Positions 25,428-39,200 of a DNA stretch of 64,000 bases are shown piece after piece (the first letter of the stretch is position 1; each line of letters opens with the position of its first letter). Below the pieces are notes generated by a model, which saw only the letters and a program-made list of their open reading frames with translations, ran no database searches and had not been told where the DNA came from. Source of the stretch: Apostichopus japonicus (Eukaryota; Echinodermata; Holothuroidea; Aspidochirotida; Stichopodidae); the NCBI RefSeq assembly GCF_037975245.1, contig NC_092581.1:19244303-19308302 (forward strand), in the 5' to 3' direction. The position numbers were made by a program, and so were the translations under genes.

Positions 25428-25660
25428 AGGAGTGTTAGCTCAGTGTTTAACGCCGATGCTTTACAATCATAAGGTCCCCGGTTCGAGTCACTCCCAGAGT
25501 AATGTATATGTCGTCCAGTTATACAGAGTTGTTGACAATTGACAATTAATAATCATGGACGTTAAATATGAATGTAAGAGACTGACTTCGGTCAGCTTGC
25601 GGCTTTGATAAGCCAATGAGGCTTCTTCGCGAGTTCCCGCTTACAGGAGGATCTAAATAC
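25428..25660 (+). mobile_element. tRNA-derived SINE with a structured body
   Basis: The head has a pol III A box (TAGCTCAGTG at 25436-25445) and a perfect B box (GGTTCGAGTC at 25480-25489). It folds partly as a tRNA: acceptor arms aggagtg and cactccc pair at six of seven positions, but the anticodon and D stems are imperfect, so it is not a working tRNA. The body carries two consecutive perfect hairpins: CTGAC-TTCG-GTCAG (25582-25595) and GGCTT-TGAT-AAGCC (25601-25614). The 3' limit is uncertain. It could be a composite with the preceding LINE-like tail. Confidence 0.65.
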
Positions 25661-26496
25661 AGTATGTTGATTAACGGGTCAAGTCTTGCACTTGCAAATG
25701 TCTATATGTATTTTCTCTTAAGGAAGTTATGCGTGGTACCCGGCTGCCACTGTCTTTCCATTTGCGCCAGATACACTGCATTTTTTTATTTCTCAAAGGA
25801 ACTTAATCTGAGATCAATGTTTAACGTCTGCTCATTGTTACCTTGGCAACGATCAATATATTCCATAGAAACCAAAGTTAAAGTCGTCAAAGTGACACCT
25901 TTTAATCTGATTTTATTCACAAACGCAGACTCACACACACAGACTCACCCACGCAGACGCACACACAAATAAAGACAACTTGTGATTTTTTTTTTTGTCT
26001 CTTTGACTTTAGTTAAAAGCGAAAATCATTATTGACAAATTTAACGCATTATGAAAAAAAAAGTATAAAAAAAAAATAAAAAAATAAACGATCGTGAGAA
26101 AACCTAAAGCTGACAAACTTTTACAAACAGTGGAACCCGGAGCAACGCCGGTCTATCGATCAATAAAAATTGGTGTTCTGGTTTCATTGAGTTACTAGTC
26201 ATAGGCTACGCAGTGATTATGACGTTTTAATACCAGACATTATTTGTATTTTTTATACATATATTTTATTTTAAATAAATAGTGGCAGTATGGTACCGTA
26301 CATAACATATGCTACGATTAAACACGCCTTAGTACTAGTCGGCTTGAAATGACTTAATGTCTAGATAGAGTATACCATACACAAATATTTGAAAACGAAC
26401 GTGTAATGATCACGCCCTCACTTTATACTGTACGTGCAAATTCACCAGGTGTAATATGTGCACTGTTTGGTTCACATAAATATATACCATATATAC

Positions 26497-26643
26497 CAAA
26501 TATATATATAGATATAGATAGATATAGATATATATAGATAGATATAGATAGATATATATGTATAGATGTACATGTATATAGATAGATAGATATATATATA
26601 TATATATAAAAACTGGTATTTCTTTTCTGTAAAACAGATATTA

Positions 26644-26716
<73 letters not shown>
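26497..26716. repeat. GATA/TA microsatellite block
   Basis: Interleaved atagata and tatata runs over about 220 bp. The open frame on the minus strand here is low-complexity and not a gene. Confidence 0.95.
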
Positions 26717-26722
<6 letters not shown>

Positions 26723-26759
26723 TGTGTGTGTGTGTTTTTTTTTCATTCGTTTGTTCAGA

Positions 26760-28560
26760 ATTTGTGTAGTTTTGATGGTACCGGCAGGTTATATATATAT
26801 CTACTTTTTAGTTTTATTATATTTGACAAATGCGATATTTGTGTTTTTATAATTGTTATGATTATTATTTTTTAATTTAATTGAAAGATTATGAAGCACC
26901 ATGCATCATCGAATTCAATGTGGAATCTTGAGGGAGATGTAAACTAATTTTTTTTTTGTCGTCTGTAATATAAATTCTTGCTTTTGTAAAACATTTAATA
27001 TTCAACCACAAGTCTTTTCTGTAATAAATTTTATTTTGTTAAATGTTTGAGTCCGCCCCCCCCCCCCTCTTTACTATGATGGTAAAGAATGTTCAGCAAA
27101 AGGGGTGAAACATGGAATTTTGCAATAGGCTCAGGTTCCGCGGACCGCATATGTAGGGTTTTCAAATCCTTCTCTTGGGTTAAGGAGGAGGGGGGGGGGA
27201 CGCCGAAAAAATGTTCGACGCGAGCCCCACTTTACCCACCTGTGATGTTAAGGTTAGGTCTACCAGATTTTGACGTTTCTACCTACACAACCAACTACCA
27301 CATTAATTTCGTTTGGTATTTGTGTAATATTGTGACCTCGACTGATGACTAGTCTTGCTTTGCTAATTATAAAATTGTGATTGCCTAACTGTCTATATAT
27401 CCAGGAAGTTCTCAATATATGCGACCCTCGAGAGAGGGGGGGGGGGGAGGGGGTGAACAGTCACTATAAAGATTGCAATCCGGTCTACAAGAAATGAAAG
27501 AGAATCACAATCTTGCACCAAGCGGGTAAATATGCGCAACCATGTGTCTGTATGGCTTTGGGTATGGGTACCCTATACCAGTCTATATCATGTACATTGT
27601 TTAATGTAGGTATGTTGAGAGTTTTAATCTCTCTGGGCTTTTCTTCCAACCAATGTTTTTTACATGTTCACGTAGAACATGTTGTGGGAACCCCTGCCTG
27701 TTCTACACTGACTTTTTCTCGGAAAACGAGTTTACTGATGGGCAGTTTCACTAATAGAACCACATTTTAATCTTAAGAAACACTTAGCGGAATAAACAGG
27801 AAGCTATAACATTTACAAAAACTTCCCTCGTTAGTTAGTTGTATATCGTTACAGAAATGGACAATACTGTAATTAAGAAACTGGTAGATATATGGAGATG
27901 ATCACAAATTTTTCAAAATCGTGCAAAAAAAAAAAAAAAAATTTAAAAATCTAAATTATTTGACAGTTTCGGAATATAGTTTCAAATGGCGCTCGTAAGT
28001 ATGTGTCTTCTCAATTAATATGTATAACCCCTTACACAAAGAAAACATCATTCAAATAAATGGTTTATTTAAGCAGAATTGAATATTATGTTTTATTTGG
28101 AGGTGTTATAACGTGTGATGTGGCGCTACAATACACACAAATTTCTATGGTATACGGTGTTAAAATAAACAAAACTAATGCGGAAGTAATCCTTTCCTAT
28201 CGGTTATTTCTGCTTTTGAGGAACCGTTTTACATTACATCCTTTTTCTTCCTTGCTTGTTATGTTTTCATATCATTCAAACTAAGTTGGTCAATGTAAAG
28301 TGAATTTTCCGTCTGTCATAGTGGTTAGGAACATATACAGTAATTAACATAGTCGTACAGACATATTTGTGTCATGTAATGCATATGGAGCATATTTGTA
28401 AATAAGGTGCTATCGATTGAATGTGACAAACATTAAAATAATGATAACTACACACATGCTGCGGGATTCATCGATTGGACAAATTATATTTCATTTTTTA
28501 ACACCACACTGCAGGGAGAAGGATAGCCACATTAAATGATACATGTTTTATAATATTAAT
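26760..28560. other. Intergenic interval, no gene seen
   Basis: AT-rich with C- or G-runs at 27055, 27190 and 27437. Chance open frames only. Confidence 0.45.
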
Positions 28561-28569
28561 TTTTTTGGT

Positions 28570-28634
28570 GAATGTATGTATGTAAGTATGTGTGTGTGTA
28601 CGTACGTATGTATGTTTGTATGTATGTATGTAGC
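28570..28634. repeat. GTAT microsatellite
   Basis: Imperfect gtat/gtgt tetranucleotide repeats. Confidence 0.9.
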
Positions 28635-29235
28635 AAATAATAATATGGCATCATATTGTCATTGACTAACCAGACGGGAAACTCATTGTCCACGTAAAGA
28701 TCTTTTATGCTTATATAAGTATATGTATTGACTTCTATATAAGCCTACATTACACGATAAAACCATTAAAATGTCTAATAATATATCTAACTTGACACTA
28801 ATCTATACATAAACAAATTAAAATTATAGTTATTTTCATCGTGAGAAAATATTTGCTTTTAAAAGTTATGGATATAGAGAAAACAAAATCTTTAAATCGA
28901 ATTGCAATTGATCAATTTCATCTTGTACCTCTATATATTGTTTTTTTCAGTTTTCAATATTATTTTCAATTTTCAACATGTTAAGTGCGAGTTCGTCAGT
29001 GAGAGTTTACGGTAATATATTTGCTACCGTACTTCAATATTTCGTCGCCAGTACAATTTCTCATACCAGTGTAAAAGCCAAGACAAGAGTAAAATTGCAG
29101 AACACAGTTAAATTTTCATCTTGAAACCAACTTGAACTACATTGCCACAGGTATAGTATCAATAATAATAGCATCGAAACGTCTGTACAAAATCTACTCG
29201 TAGTCATCGTAAAATAAGCTTGAAATTACACGACC

Positions 29236-29685
29236 ATTATATATGACGATTATATATGACAAACGCATGTGACTTAACGCTATAACGAACGTATATGACT
29301 TAATGCAATAACAAATTTATGTAACTTGACGCAATAACAAAGTTTCGATATGCAGTAACAAAGTTATATGACTTTATGCAATATAACAAAGTTATATGAC
29401 TTTGTGCTTTATAACAAAGTTATATGACTTTATGCTATATAAAACAGTTACATGACTTTATGCTATATAAAAAAGTTACATGACTTTATGCTATATAACA
29501 AAGTTATATGACTTTATGCTATATAACAAAGTTATATGCCTTTATGCTATAACAAAGTTATATGACTTTATGCTATAGGTCTATAACAAAGTTATATGAC
29601 TTTATGCTATAGGTCTATAACGAAGTTATATGACTTTATGCTTTATAACAAAGTTATATGACTTATATATGCTATATAGCAGAAT
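29236..29685. repeat. Minisatellite, unit about 28 bp, with an inner palindrome
   Basis: About 15 copies of a unit near TATGCTATATAACAAAGTTATATGACTT, with length variants from extra ata or ggtctat segments. Each unit holds ATAAC-aaa-GTTAT, a small perfect inverted repeat. The left copies are more diverged than the right ones. Confidence 0.9.
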
Positions 29686-30202
29686 TTATAGAATTTCAAG
29701 CACTATGCATGTGATACCATGTTGAGAACTTACCGAATTTATTTCCAACGGCTTATAAGGGCCCACGTTGAATGTACATCACATGTTAAAACGAGATATC
29801 TACACTGCACCGAAAGATTCAGATAAGAAAAAACAAAATTAGAATGGAATTTGATATATTTAGTCGACTTGAATGTACTAAGCCTTTTAAAAATTTAACC
29901 GTCCTGCCACAAACCTAACAGGCCTTGGAAATCAATGATTTCACTCACCTCCCCCCCCCCCCTTTTTTTTTGTGTGTGTGAAATATTCTTGATTCAGCGA
30001 GTGAACACCTCCAATGTAAAGCATCTCATTAGTTTTCAGACCTGAAGCACTCACTATTAAATATTCTTCGTAGACTAAAAGCAAAGAATAAAAAAGTATG
30101 CCAAATGATTAATTTTTACAGGAAATATTTTTGTTCCCCGAAATCGTTGTTTTCCTGACTAGTCAACGACGGAGGTTTATTAACCAAGGAACTATTTTCA
30201 CC

Positions 30203-30228
30203 CTCTTTTCTTTTCTTTTCTTTTCTTC
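30203..30228. repeat. TTTTC pentamer repeat
   Basis: Five tandem TTTTC units inside a pyrimidine-rich stretch. Confidence 0.85.
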
Positions 30229-30924
30229 TCTTTCCACAGGAGTTATAGCTTAACACGTTAATACTTGTGGGAACCTGACAGCCGTTAAGTGGGACCGAAT
30301 TTATGAGGCAATGTGTTTAACTGTGCGTTACTTTTCTACATGCGGGCAGGTCTATACCCGTACAGACAGTGCTTGTGCTCACAAACTTAAAACAAGATCA
30401 AGTAGAAGAAAGGAGAAAAACTTTAAGAGAACAACTGTTAGAGGGCGGATATTAAATTTCCAATACTTAAAAAGAAAAAGGAAAAGAAAGAAAGAAAAAC
30501 CAAACGGGATGACCATTTCCTTATATATCGCCTTCAATATTGCTTGTTAATTCCTTTGTTATGGTATTGTCCGTATAGTGAAGTGTTTTCAATGCGGTTC
30601 GCAAACAGGCGTCTGCCCATATGCAGTTTTTCTATACGAGTTGCTGAAAGGCTGAAAGGCCCAAAAAAAAATAACAACAACAAAATAGAGAGAAGTATAG
30701 TCATGTCCAATACTGTCACATTGTCGACATTAAAGAAACTAAGAGTACATGATGCGTCAATTACACGTCCTTGATAAGCCAAGCATTTTATCCTATAACA
30801 TGAAGAAAGAAAAGAAGATAGAACAAAAAAGACGAAAAGGGTGGGTAATATGAGGATCATAGACGAAGATTTTGCGGACAGTGACGAAGAAAGGGGTTAT
30901 ATTCTTGAATCCATTGAAAGGTAT

Positions 30925-30945
30925 AAATATATATATATATATATA

Positions 30946-30992
<47 letters not shown>
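30925..30992. repeat. TA microsatellite
   Basis: About 65 bp of nearly pure TA with one ctat interruption. Confidence 0.95.
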
Positions 30993-30999
30993 ACATTGC

Positions 31000-33470
31000 C
31001 TAGCGGGGCAGGCGGTCTGCCGTTTCCGTGAATGTTACACGCGCGCTATTGTGCGTGCCCCATGTGCCCGCGTCAACATGTGTTCCTTTTGTTAGGAAAT
31101 TCCCACACACCATGACTGAATACATGCGTTTTTGCCTTATTCTTTAAGTTGTGTGTGTGTGTGTGTGCAAAGGGGATTTTAAAATCTGTAAGTTTTCTAA
31201 TCGGGGATTTAAAACAATGAAATATGTCTTAGACAAAATATAAGAATAAAGAAAGAGAGAGAGAGAGAGAAAGTAATCTTTATGAAATAAAATTAATAAG
31301 AATTCAGGGTTAAATTTTGTAAAGAGAGAGAAAGAGTGTGTGTGTGTGTGAGAAAGAAACGTAAGTTTGTTTAATAACGTGACTAAATTGTCTTGGTTAA
31401 AATAATTTGGTTAAGTATTGTGTAAACAAGACTATGTTTTTACGGCATACAGTCAAAGTAATTAAGTTTGAACACGAAACACTGAAGATATAGCATCTAT
31501 TTTCAATATATGGTTAAGTCGTCTGGAGACGTAATGTACATACACATATGTTAGGACAATGTTGTTAATTCTTGGTTACGAAAATTTAATAGACACAAAA
31601 GAGAGAAAAGAGGGGGGGGGTGGGGGCGCGTTCTGTAGTGTAATATCATGTCAATAACTTTAACTATAACGAGCATCAAAAATGATAAGGTCGCTGAGAA
31701 TATGTGGGTTATGGGGACGTATGTCATATAATATATACATTTATTACCAGATATGTCGAGGGCCGGGACGGGCAGACTGTAATACCAAAATCTTTATCCC
31801 ATATTTTTGCGGGCCTCCTTATTCACCACATGCCCGGGGCTGGTAGCTCTTGACCCCTCCCCCACTCGCCAGGCCTTTTTTTACTACATAAAAGTAAGGA
31901 CTTTGCTTGGCATTTTAAAAGAGAACATTCATGTCAATAACAACCAAAACTGAGTATATGTTTAATTTGATCGAAATTCCAGTGACATCAACTTTACCTT
32001 AGCAACGGTCTGCGAGCGCCATCTTATAGAGAGAATTGAAATTGAAGTCCATCAAAGCTTTAGAATTATTTTTTTTACTGATTACTTTCCATCTTGTGGG
32101 GGGGGGGGGGGCTATGTTCAATCAGATATACTGTAGTTGAGATGATTTATAGCAACCATGCACTTTGTGATATCTCGTTGTCTTTTCATTGCTACAGTTT
32201 CAGTGTTATGATAGCTTATAATATGTACAGTGTATGTTATGTTAGGCTATACTATAGGCTGTAAAATACAATACATCAGTCTAAACATTAGCCGAAGTTT
32301 ACTTTACAGTTATTTCACAACAATATAGGCCTACACCTTTATCTCATTATCCTGGGGAAACGTTCTTCTGAGGAGAGAATGTTACTGTTACCGATAAAAA
32401 AAAAATGGTTCAACTTTGAAGCAAAAGTAGCATCAAAACCAGAGGACATTTCATCCTATTCGATGCTAAACTTTGAAGGATGTACCGTTAGGTAGAAGTA
32501 ACTTTCACTCCCGAAAGAATAATCATCGACGCAATCTTATTCCCATAATTTCCCCAATTGACTATATTGCCCCCAAAAAATCTACCAAACTTTTTCAAGA
32601 CTAATAAAAATTACTGACAGCTGTTCTACACAAACAAAATCATAACTAAACTAAACTAAAATATAAATTTGTGAAAAGTAGTTCCAACTTATTTTTTTAT
32701 GTCAACACTGTTTATCCTTGAATTTCATAAGATATTTATTGTTTGTTGTACTCCGTAATGGAATGAGCTAATCTCTAAAGTTAATAACTTTCAAGTTTAA
32801 AATCCATCTTTATTCCATAATTATAAAGTCATTATCTCAACCAACTAATATTATTAATTCAACATTTTTATTCTGAATCAAGCCAATTTGTTTCTTCTCC
32901 AGCTAACAATATAATTATTAGTTTTGTGTTAATGTGTGTGGTTGTTTGGTTTTTACTATTTCTACTTATAATTTAATACTGTCTCTGTATATACTTATCT
33001 TCTTCAATGTAAAAGTGAAACAGATGGGCAATAACTTGCGATAATTCTCCTCTTGTTTGTCTGTAAAATAGTCCGCTTTTCTCTCTCCACCTCTCCATCT
33101 ATTACTCTCTCTCTCTCCTTTTGGCTTTCATAACTAAGGCCTTGCAACATTTTTAATCTCGTATCTTGTCTGCAACCTTAAGAAACGTCCACCCTATATT
33201 TGAAACCAGCATTGCTTCGCTATATCCTGACAAATTAAGTTTGCGTTAGAAATTGAGAAGCAGTCAATTAAGCGCCTCGCCTCTAATTGCTATTACCCTT
33301 AAAAGTTTTGGAAACACGAAAAAAGGTGTCAAACCCCTTCACGGGTTCTACGTATATCATAACCACAAGAGGTAATTAGATTCTTATTAACCAAATCAAA
33401 ACATCATTCTTTTTCTCTTTAAATTTATTCCATTGTGGACAGAGAAATTAGGCATAGGTTAGTTGCGTGA
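31000..33470. other. Intergenic interval with GT and GA microsatellites
   Basis: Holds (GT)n at about 31149-31166, (GA)n at 31253-31271, a mixed GA/GT tract at 31323-31355 and G-runs at 31612 and 32097. No gene recognised. Confidence 0.45.
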
Positions 33471-33478
33471 TTAATCGT

Positions 33479-33505
33479 AAAAAAAAAAAAAAAAAAAAAA
33501 AAAAA
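33479..33505. repeat. Poly-A tract
   Basis: An uninterrupted run of about 27 A. It is not preceded by a recognisable retrocopy. Confidence 0.9.
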
Positions 33506-33509
33506 GATA

Positions 33510-35680
33510 AAAAAGTGATGTTGAGTAAATTTTAAGTTCTGTCTAACCGTTTTTTTTTATCTCTCTATTTTTTTGTAATTTCCATCAGCTGACGACTTTG
33601 AAGGATCGGTGCTTAATTACAGAAAAGGACAAAGTTTGCTCTCACATATGGCGACCTCGTTAACCCAGCTCAGAATCTGCGTGTTCTTCTGGTTCTTCTG
33701 GTTATATATCAAATATATATTTAGTTTATACATGAAGGTCCAACAATTAATATTGCACTCATATCTTAATTTGATGTTAGTTAATCTGTCAGGAAAGGTT
33801 TTAAGTGTCGAGGTGAGGTTAAAAGTCGATATCAAACAGTGGCGTTGGAAGCAATCAAAAAGTGGTGAGGCGGGATGGGGGAGGGGGTGGGTGGCTTGGT
33901 AGAACACGAGTGGGGTCGTTAATCGAAGAAATTTAGTTTTCTAGATGCTTCGGTGGCCCAGGTGGGACATTGCAAATTTCTACTATTTGATAGCCACATG
34001 TTAACCGTCTGTTATATACGAAAGTCAGTGTAACATCTATCATAACTTGACTTTTTAACGTCCAAGTCTCGACGCTTTGTCGAAATGTTGAGAAACAAAG
34101 TCGAAGCTTAGACTAAATATAAGGTATACATAACGAATAAACTCATTTCAGTGCCTGACACTAGTACAGAGGATCCAACTGCCGTGCCGGAGTGCACCCC
34201 TAGTTAAAAAATGACGGCGGAGGGGGGGGGGGTAGGGGAAGCCTCACACTTTCCAAAGTGGAAGGGAAGCCGCCCCTCCTGTTCCTACACCTAATTACGT
34301 TATTTTTCGATTCCATCATTTGTAGGAAACTTTCAGTGTTTTAGCACAACAGAAAAGGATAAGATTTAATGCAGATTTGCACATCTGAAAAATGAGAGGC
34401 GGGAGGGGGGCGGGGGGACTGGGATGGGGGCTGGTAACAAAACTGAGAATATACACTTCGAACGCATGCGACCGCTACCATTTCTTCGTAATAATATAAT
34501 TTAAAAATATAAAACGGAAAAAAGGGAAATAACGCAGGACAATAATTATGCAACAATATATAACAGTAAAGGTTGCTATATATAACTGTGTGAACTATAT
34601 ATAACACTAATTCTAAAGAAAATGTTAACTTATATGTCTCTTAATTTATCCGTCCTTTTGTTCATTTTTAATGAAATGAAAGGATATCAATATTTCCTTC
34701 TAAACCATCAGTTTTTCATTTAACCTAACCAGCTACCCCTCCCCAACCTATCCCCCCCACCCGCGCGTCATCCCATTTCTACCTTTGTTTTCTTATATTC
34801 CGATTCTTCCTCAAACCCGTTTTTACTCCTGTTTTCCTGACGATGACGGTCTTTCCTGTACCACAAATCAACAAATTGAAATCATTAATATTCTTCAATA
34901 CTATATGGTCATCTAACCGATAAATCCGTAAAATGGGCGAATTACCCTATTAAGCCTATTACTGTCCAATATAGAAAAAAATATCGATAATACACACATT
35001 ACCCCGCCCTAGGTCATTTCAATTCCCCTTCCTAGAAAAAAAAAGGAAGAAATATTAGAAATATTGTCAACAATATTTCTAAACAACCGTGTCGAGAATT
35101 GACAGGCTGGCGACGCCTTTGTGATTGAGAAGTCGTCACCTATACCTTAACAGTCCACTGTAGCAAGAAAGTAGACCAAAATTAAAACACAAACAGAGAA
35201 GCGTTTTCGGTTTTAACACAGCGAGTTTATTATGTTTCTGTATCCCGCGGTCAAGTTTAACATGCCCTTTTCTACTTCACAAGCGTGTGTAGGCCTGTTT
35301 AATCTTGTCTAACCCATAATACGCGAAATGGTCATACTTAGTTTTTTTTTTTTTTTTTTGTTTTTTTTTTTTTGAGAGCGCAACGGATTAATACATAATA
35401 GACACAGAACCACGTATGTCAGTTTTGCACATTTCTCTTTCGCTCTCAACTAACTCTCTCTCTTTTCTTTGTATTATTGAAAATACGAGACTTATAGATC
35501 AATGAAATGAAAGCAAAAATAAACATACAAAGAATAAAATAAATATGAAACTGACAACTTGAGTGTCATAATAGACAAAATCTTCTGACCATGCAATTCA
35601 CCAAAAAAAAAATAAAAAAATGAATCCTAAAAGTTACAATGCAATACATACACGCATGATTCGCTTAGAGCTCAGACAAT
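33510..35680. other. Intergenic interval before PRDM13
   Basis: No gene recognised. Contains G-runs near 34217 and 34405 and two T-tracts at 35342-35373. Confidence 0.45.
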
Positions 35681-35683
35681 TGA

Positions 35684-35775
35684 CCAATCAGAACGCCGGA
35701 TCACTTTACCGCAGTTGCTCATTGGTTGTTCGGCACGTGCATATATGAACTGTGTTCAACAAGTGCAGTTCAATA
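35684..35775 (+). promoter_or_regulatory. Candidate PRDM13 promoter (CCAAT, inverted CCAAT, E-box, TATA-like)
   Basis: In order: CCAAT (35684-35688, as gaccaatca), inverted ATTGG (35721-35725), a CACGTG E-box (35734-35739) and a TATA-like catatatga (35740-35748). The start codon of PRDM13 is about 490 bp downstream and no other exon is seen between. CCAAT in both orientations followed by a TATA-like box is a typical animal promoter arrangement. The start site would be near 35770. This is inferred from motifs alone. Confidence 0.4.
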
Positions 35776-36239
35776 TTACCTTTTGAATATGTTGGCGGAG
35801 CTGTTCAAGACGGGCGCGAGTGTATCTCCATGCCTGGCCTTTTGTGCGCCAGTGACGTTACACATACCAGCTGTTTTCCCTTCCAGTATTCCCAACGTAT
35901 TCCATATGAATCTACCATCGTCCCTTGTTAAGCCTTCTTTTTTAATTTTTTCGATTTTTTTTCTTTCTTTCTGGTATAATCCCTGCTCGCATTATTTTAT
36001 ATAATCACAGTTGTTCACTTTTTTTGCAGTAATGTCAATATAAAAAAAAACATGATAGATAGAGAGAGAAGAAAAGAAGGGGAGAAAAAAAGCGAAAGAT
36101 TTTTTTAAGGCATCTAAAGCCATCAACAGCGCTAGTGTGTGTCAGTTGAATTTTGGTGGTGGAGTTGGTTATACGTGGTGGGCAATTTTTGGTGGTTCAA
36201 CTGGTGGGGTTAGAGAAGAAGTAAATCATTTTACGAAAA

Positions 36240-39200
36240 ATGGCTCTCCTAGCTGGTACGATCAGACCCGAACATCCCGTTTCGAAGCCTTTGTTATATG
36301 GAGGAGGGAAAGAGGAACCACGAGGGGTGAGGACTACCACTGATATTCCCGCAGGGGTAACATGTGGGTACGTCGAGGGCGAACATTTTTTGAGTGATAA
36401 AATAAAAGACAACATGACAGCTAAACAATTCGTTCAGGTGAGCAATATTTTTTTCTTCTTCATTACTTCATTAATATTTGATTTTGCTCTCGATTAATTT
36501 AATCTTAATTACTTTACTCTTTATTTTTTTTTTATTTTAGAGTTTTATTTTATCGTATTTGAACTTTTCTTTAATATAAACACAGCAGTTCCATTATTTT
36601 ACCGTATGTAAGGATTTCTTTCACGGATTCCAAATGACCCGAAATTATTTTACAAAAATGAGAGAAATATTAAAAGAATGATACAAGCATTCCTAATGAA
36701 AACGAATGCAATAATTTGTTTGGATAAAGTGAACTTTAAATCCACGAAAATGAGTTATTCGTTCTGTACTATGCAAACATTCTTTCTTAACAAAGTTCTT
36801 AAAATATCTAAGTGCAAAAGAGCAAAACGCCTGTCTTTAGTTGTGCCTAACTTTTTTAAATTGATGTGAGAGCGTACTGTACTATTCAATACTAAATTGA
36901 TATATAACAATAGGCTTTATTCACTTGATTTGTCAACTTGAAAAAAAATCTATAATTATTTCTGTGTTAGGCTCTTACTAATATGAAAAAGGGGACGTTC
37001 GGGCGGACGATTTTATTTTTCTCGAAATGAACTAAGACTATGAACTAAAATTAATCTCCCTACTTAACGTTTATTTGGTCGGAGAATTTACAAAGGTGTG
37101 TTTATAGTTTCCGGTATATGGAAAAACGTCTTTTTATAAAATTGCTTGAAACTCTAATACCCAACGGATAAAAAAGCCCTGCTTCAAATAAAGTTTTAAC
37201 ACATATGTTCTACCGCTAGTTGATTTTGACAACTCTCGGCGAAACGATTTACAAATCCATATAAAACAAAATAGACTTTCCTTTCTAATACAGGATGAGG
37301 GGAGGGAGGGGGTGGGGAGAGACCCGGGGTTATTATACTGAGCCAAATTTGGTCATAGTTAGATTGTGGCTATATAGTACATTGAATTTCTGTGAATATT
37401 CGATGAATATTTCAGATACAGGAATGCGCTTCGCCTGAACCACAGAAGTTCATTCGAGACGCTGTTGGTTGGGTGGAGTCTTATTATATAATATAATTAT
37501 AGGTATAACAATTGTTGTAAATTTTGGATAATTTTGATAAATTATTCACGATAAATACAATAATTGATAAATATAGAGGACAGAGCTGTCAATTTGTGAT
37601 AACGATTTTCAGTAGTTTATAGAGAAACAGTGTGATTAAAAACTTGAATGATACGCGCATCTTCGTTTTTTTTTTACATTTAAATCTGTCATTAAACGAT
37701 TAGACAAGCTTGACTTCACCAGGTAACAGTATTCACCCCTCTAGTTACCCTGGACCAGTTACAAATCTGCAAGGTTCCTCTGAATAGAGTGTCTATGATA
37801 GCCCGGCTTTATACCTTTATCTCCTCTTTGGTATTATATACTATTATACCCAGCCAGGGCATCATTGGGTTTTATTCTTTACTGAACTACTGTTCACATT
37901 TTAATACTTATCTATCGCGTCAAATTATCAGTATATAGAAGGTCTCTCTCTCTGTGATCAGTATAATGTCGACGTTTTCATGGAAATGGAAACTTAAAAA
38001 AGAAACAGAAGTTAATTGGAAGATGAGATGGCCTTAAATGTCTTCCCAAAATTGGCTGAACGATATTATCTTTTAAAATCAGTGTTAGACTTCTCCAGCA
38101 GCATTCTTGACTTTTATTGATGTTTTGTAACGTCTATACACGTCCTTAAGAGAGTTCATATATAAAGAGAAAGGGAGACAGAGGAAGGGGGGAGAGAATT
38201 CACTGCCGGCAGTGATCACCTCTGTCGATCGTTCAATCCATTTAGCTCTGAGAGTGAAATCTTACAATAGCACTTATACTTTCTTCAATTAAGTGAAAAT
38301 ACTACTTAAGATTTAGAGCCATAGGATTGTGAGTGAGTGACTCTCACTTCTAAAAAAAAGTCCATCCGTCGTTCTGGAAACTTTAAAAAGTGTGAATTCT
38401 CATTGTCCGAAATTAGGAGGTTTAGGCAGCTGTTGTGTATAATCTACAACAGATTTCGCAACTGTTATACCATCACACACTCCCCCTCCACACCCACGAC
38501 CACCCTGAACCCCCCCCACCCCATCCTACCCCACCCTCTATCACCACGCCCTCATAACCTGTCTCATCAAACAAACAAGGAAGAGGAAAAAGGGGGTAAA
38601 TACATGGTTTGAAGGAGAAAATGAGGGGTAACATATAGAAGCTAATTTGCAATATTGCTTTGGCTTAGATTTAATCTATAATAAAATCTTCTTTAATATT
38701 TCTCGTTCCCTTTTAATTGTTTTCTTATATATTTTTTATTTTGTTAACGTTTACTAGTCAATTTCAATTCATTTTCATCTTTTTCTTTAATCTTTAATAT
38801 TTACAACAAATCAGGAGAGACATTTGGATATGGGTTCGGGGCTGGTGGTGGTGAAAGGGTTTTGTTGGATAAGAGGGGGGGGGGCTTAAAAGTTTCGACC
38901 CACAAAGAACAAGATTCCCCTGACTTAGCAGGGTGTAAGAGTCACCAAGGCATGTTTTATATTGCCCAAAATAATTCCAGACAATAAACCAACATCCTAC
39001 TTTGATTATATATCAGCTTAATACAATTCCAACAAAATAAACAAAGAACTTTCCAAGTGCGGCAATCTTATGTTGAAAAGAAAAAAAAACTATCGGGAAA
39101 AGGCGGAATCAAGAACTTTAATATAAAATAAAAACTAATAACTTTGATAATAATATTAACAATTTACGAAAAATAAAACAACTATGGCATTAAAGCGGAA

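Noticed and set aside
25428-25500. Working tRNA-Val gene (anticodon TAC)
   Set aside because: Anticodon and D stems are imperfect and the sequence continues into a SINE body.
26423-26746. Tyrosine/isoleucine-rich open frame
   Set aside because: Encoded by GATA/TA microsatellite; low complexity only.
36240-36497. PRDM13 exon 1 read through as a separate small gene
   Set aside because: The donor CAG|gtgagc at 36438 and exact phase with exon 2 show it is the first PR-domain exon; the rest of the frame is intron.
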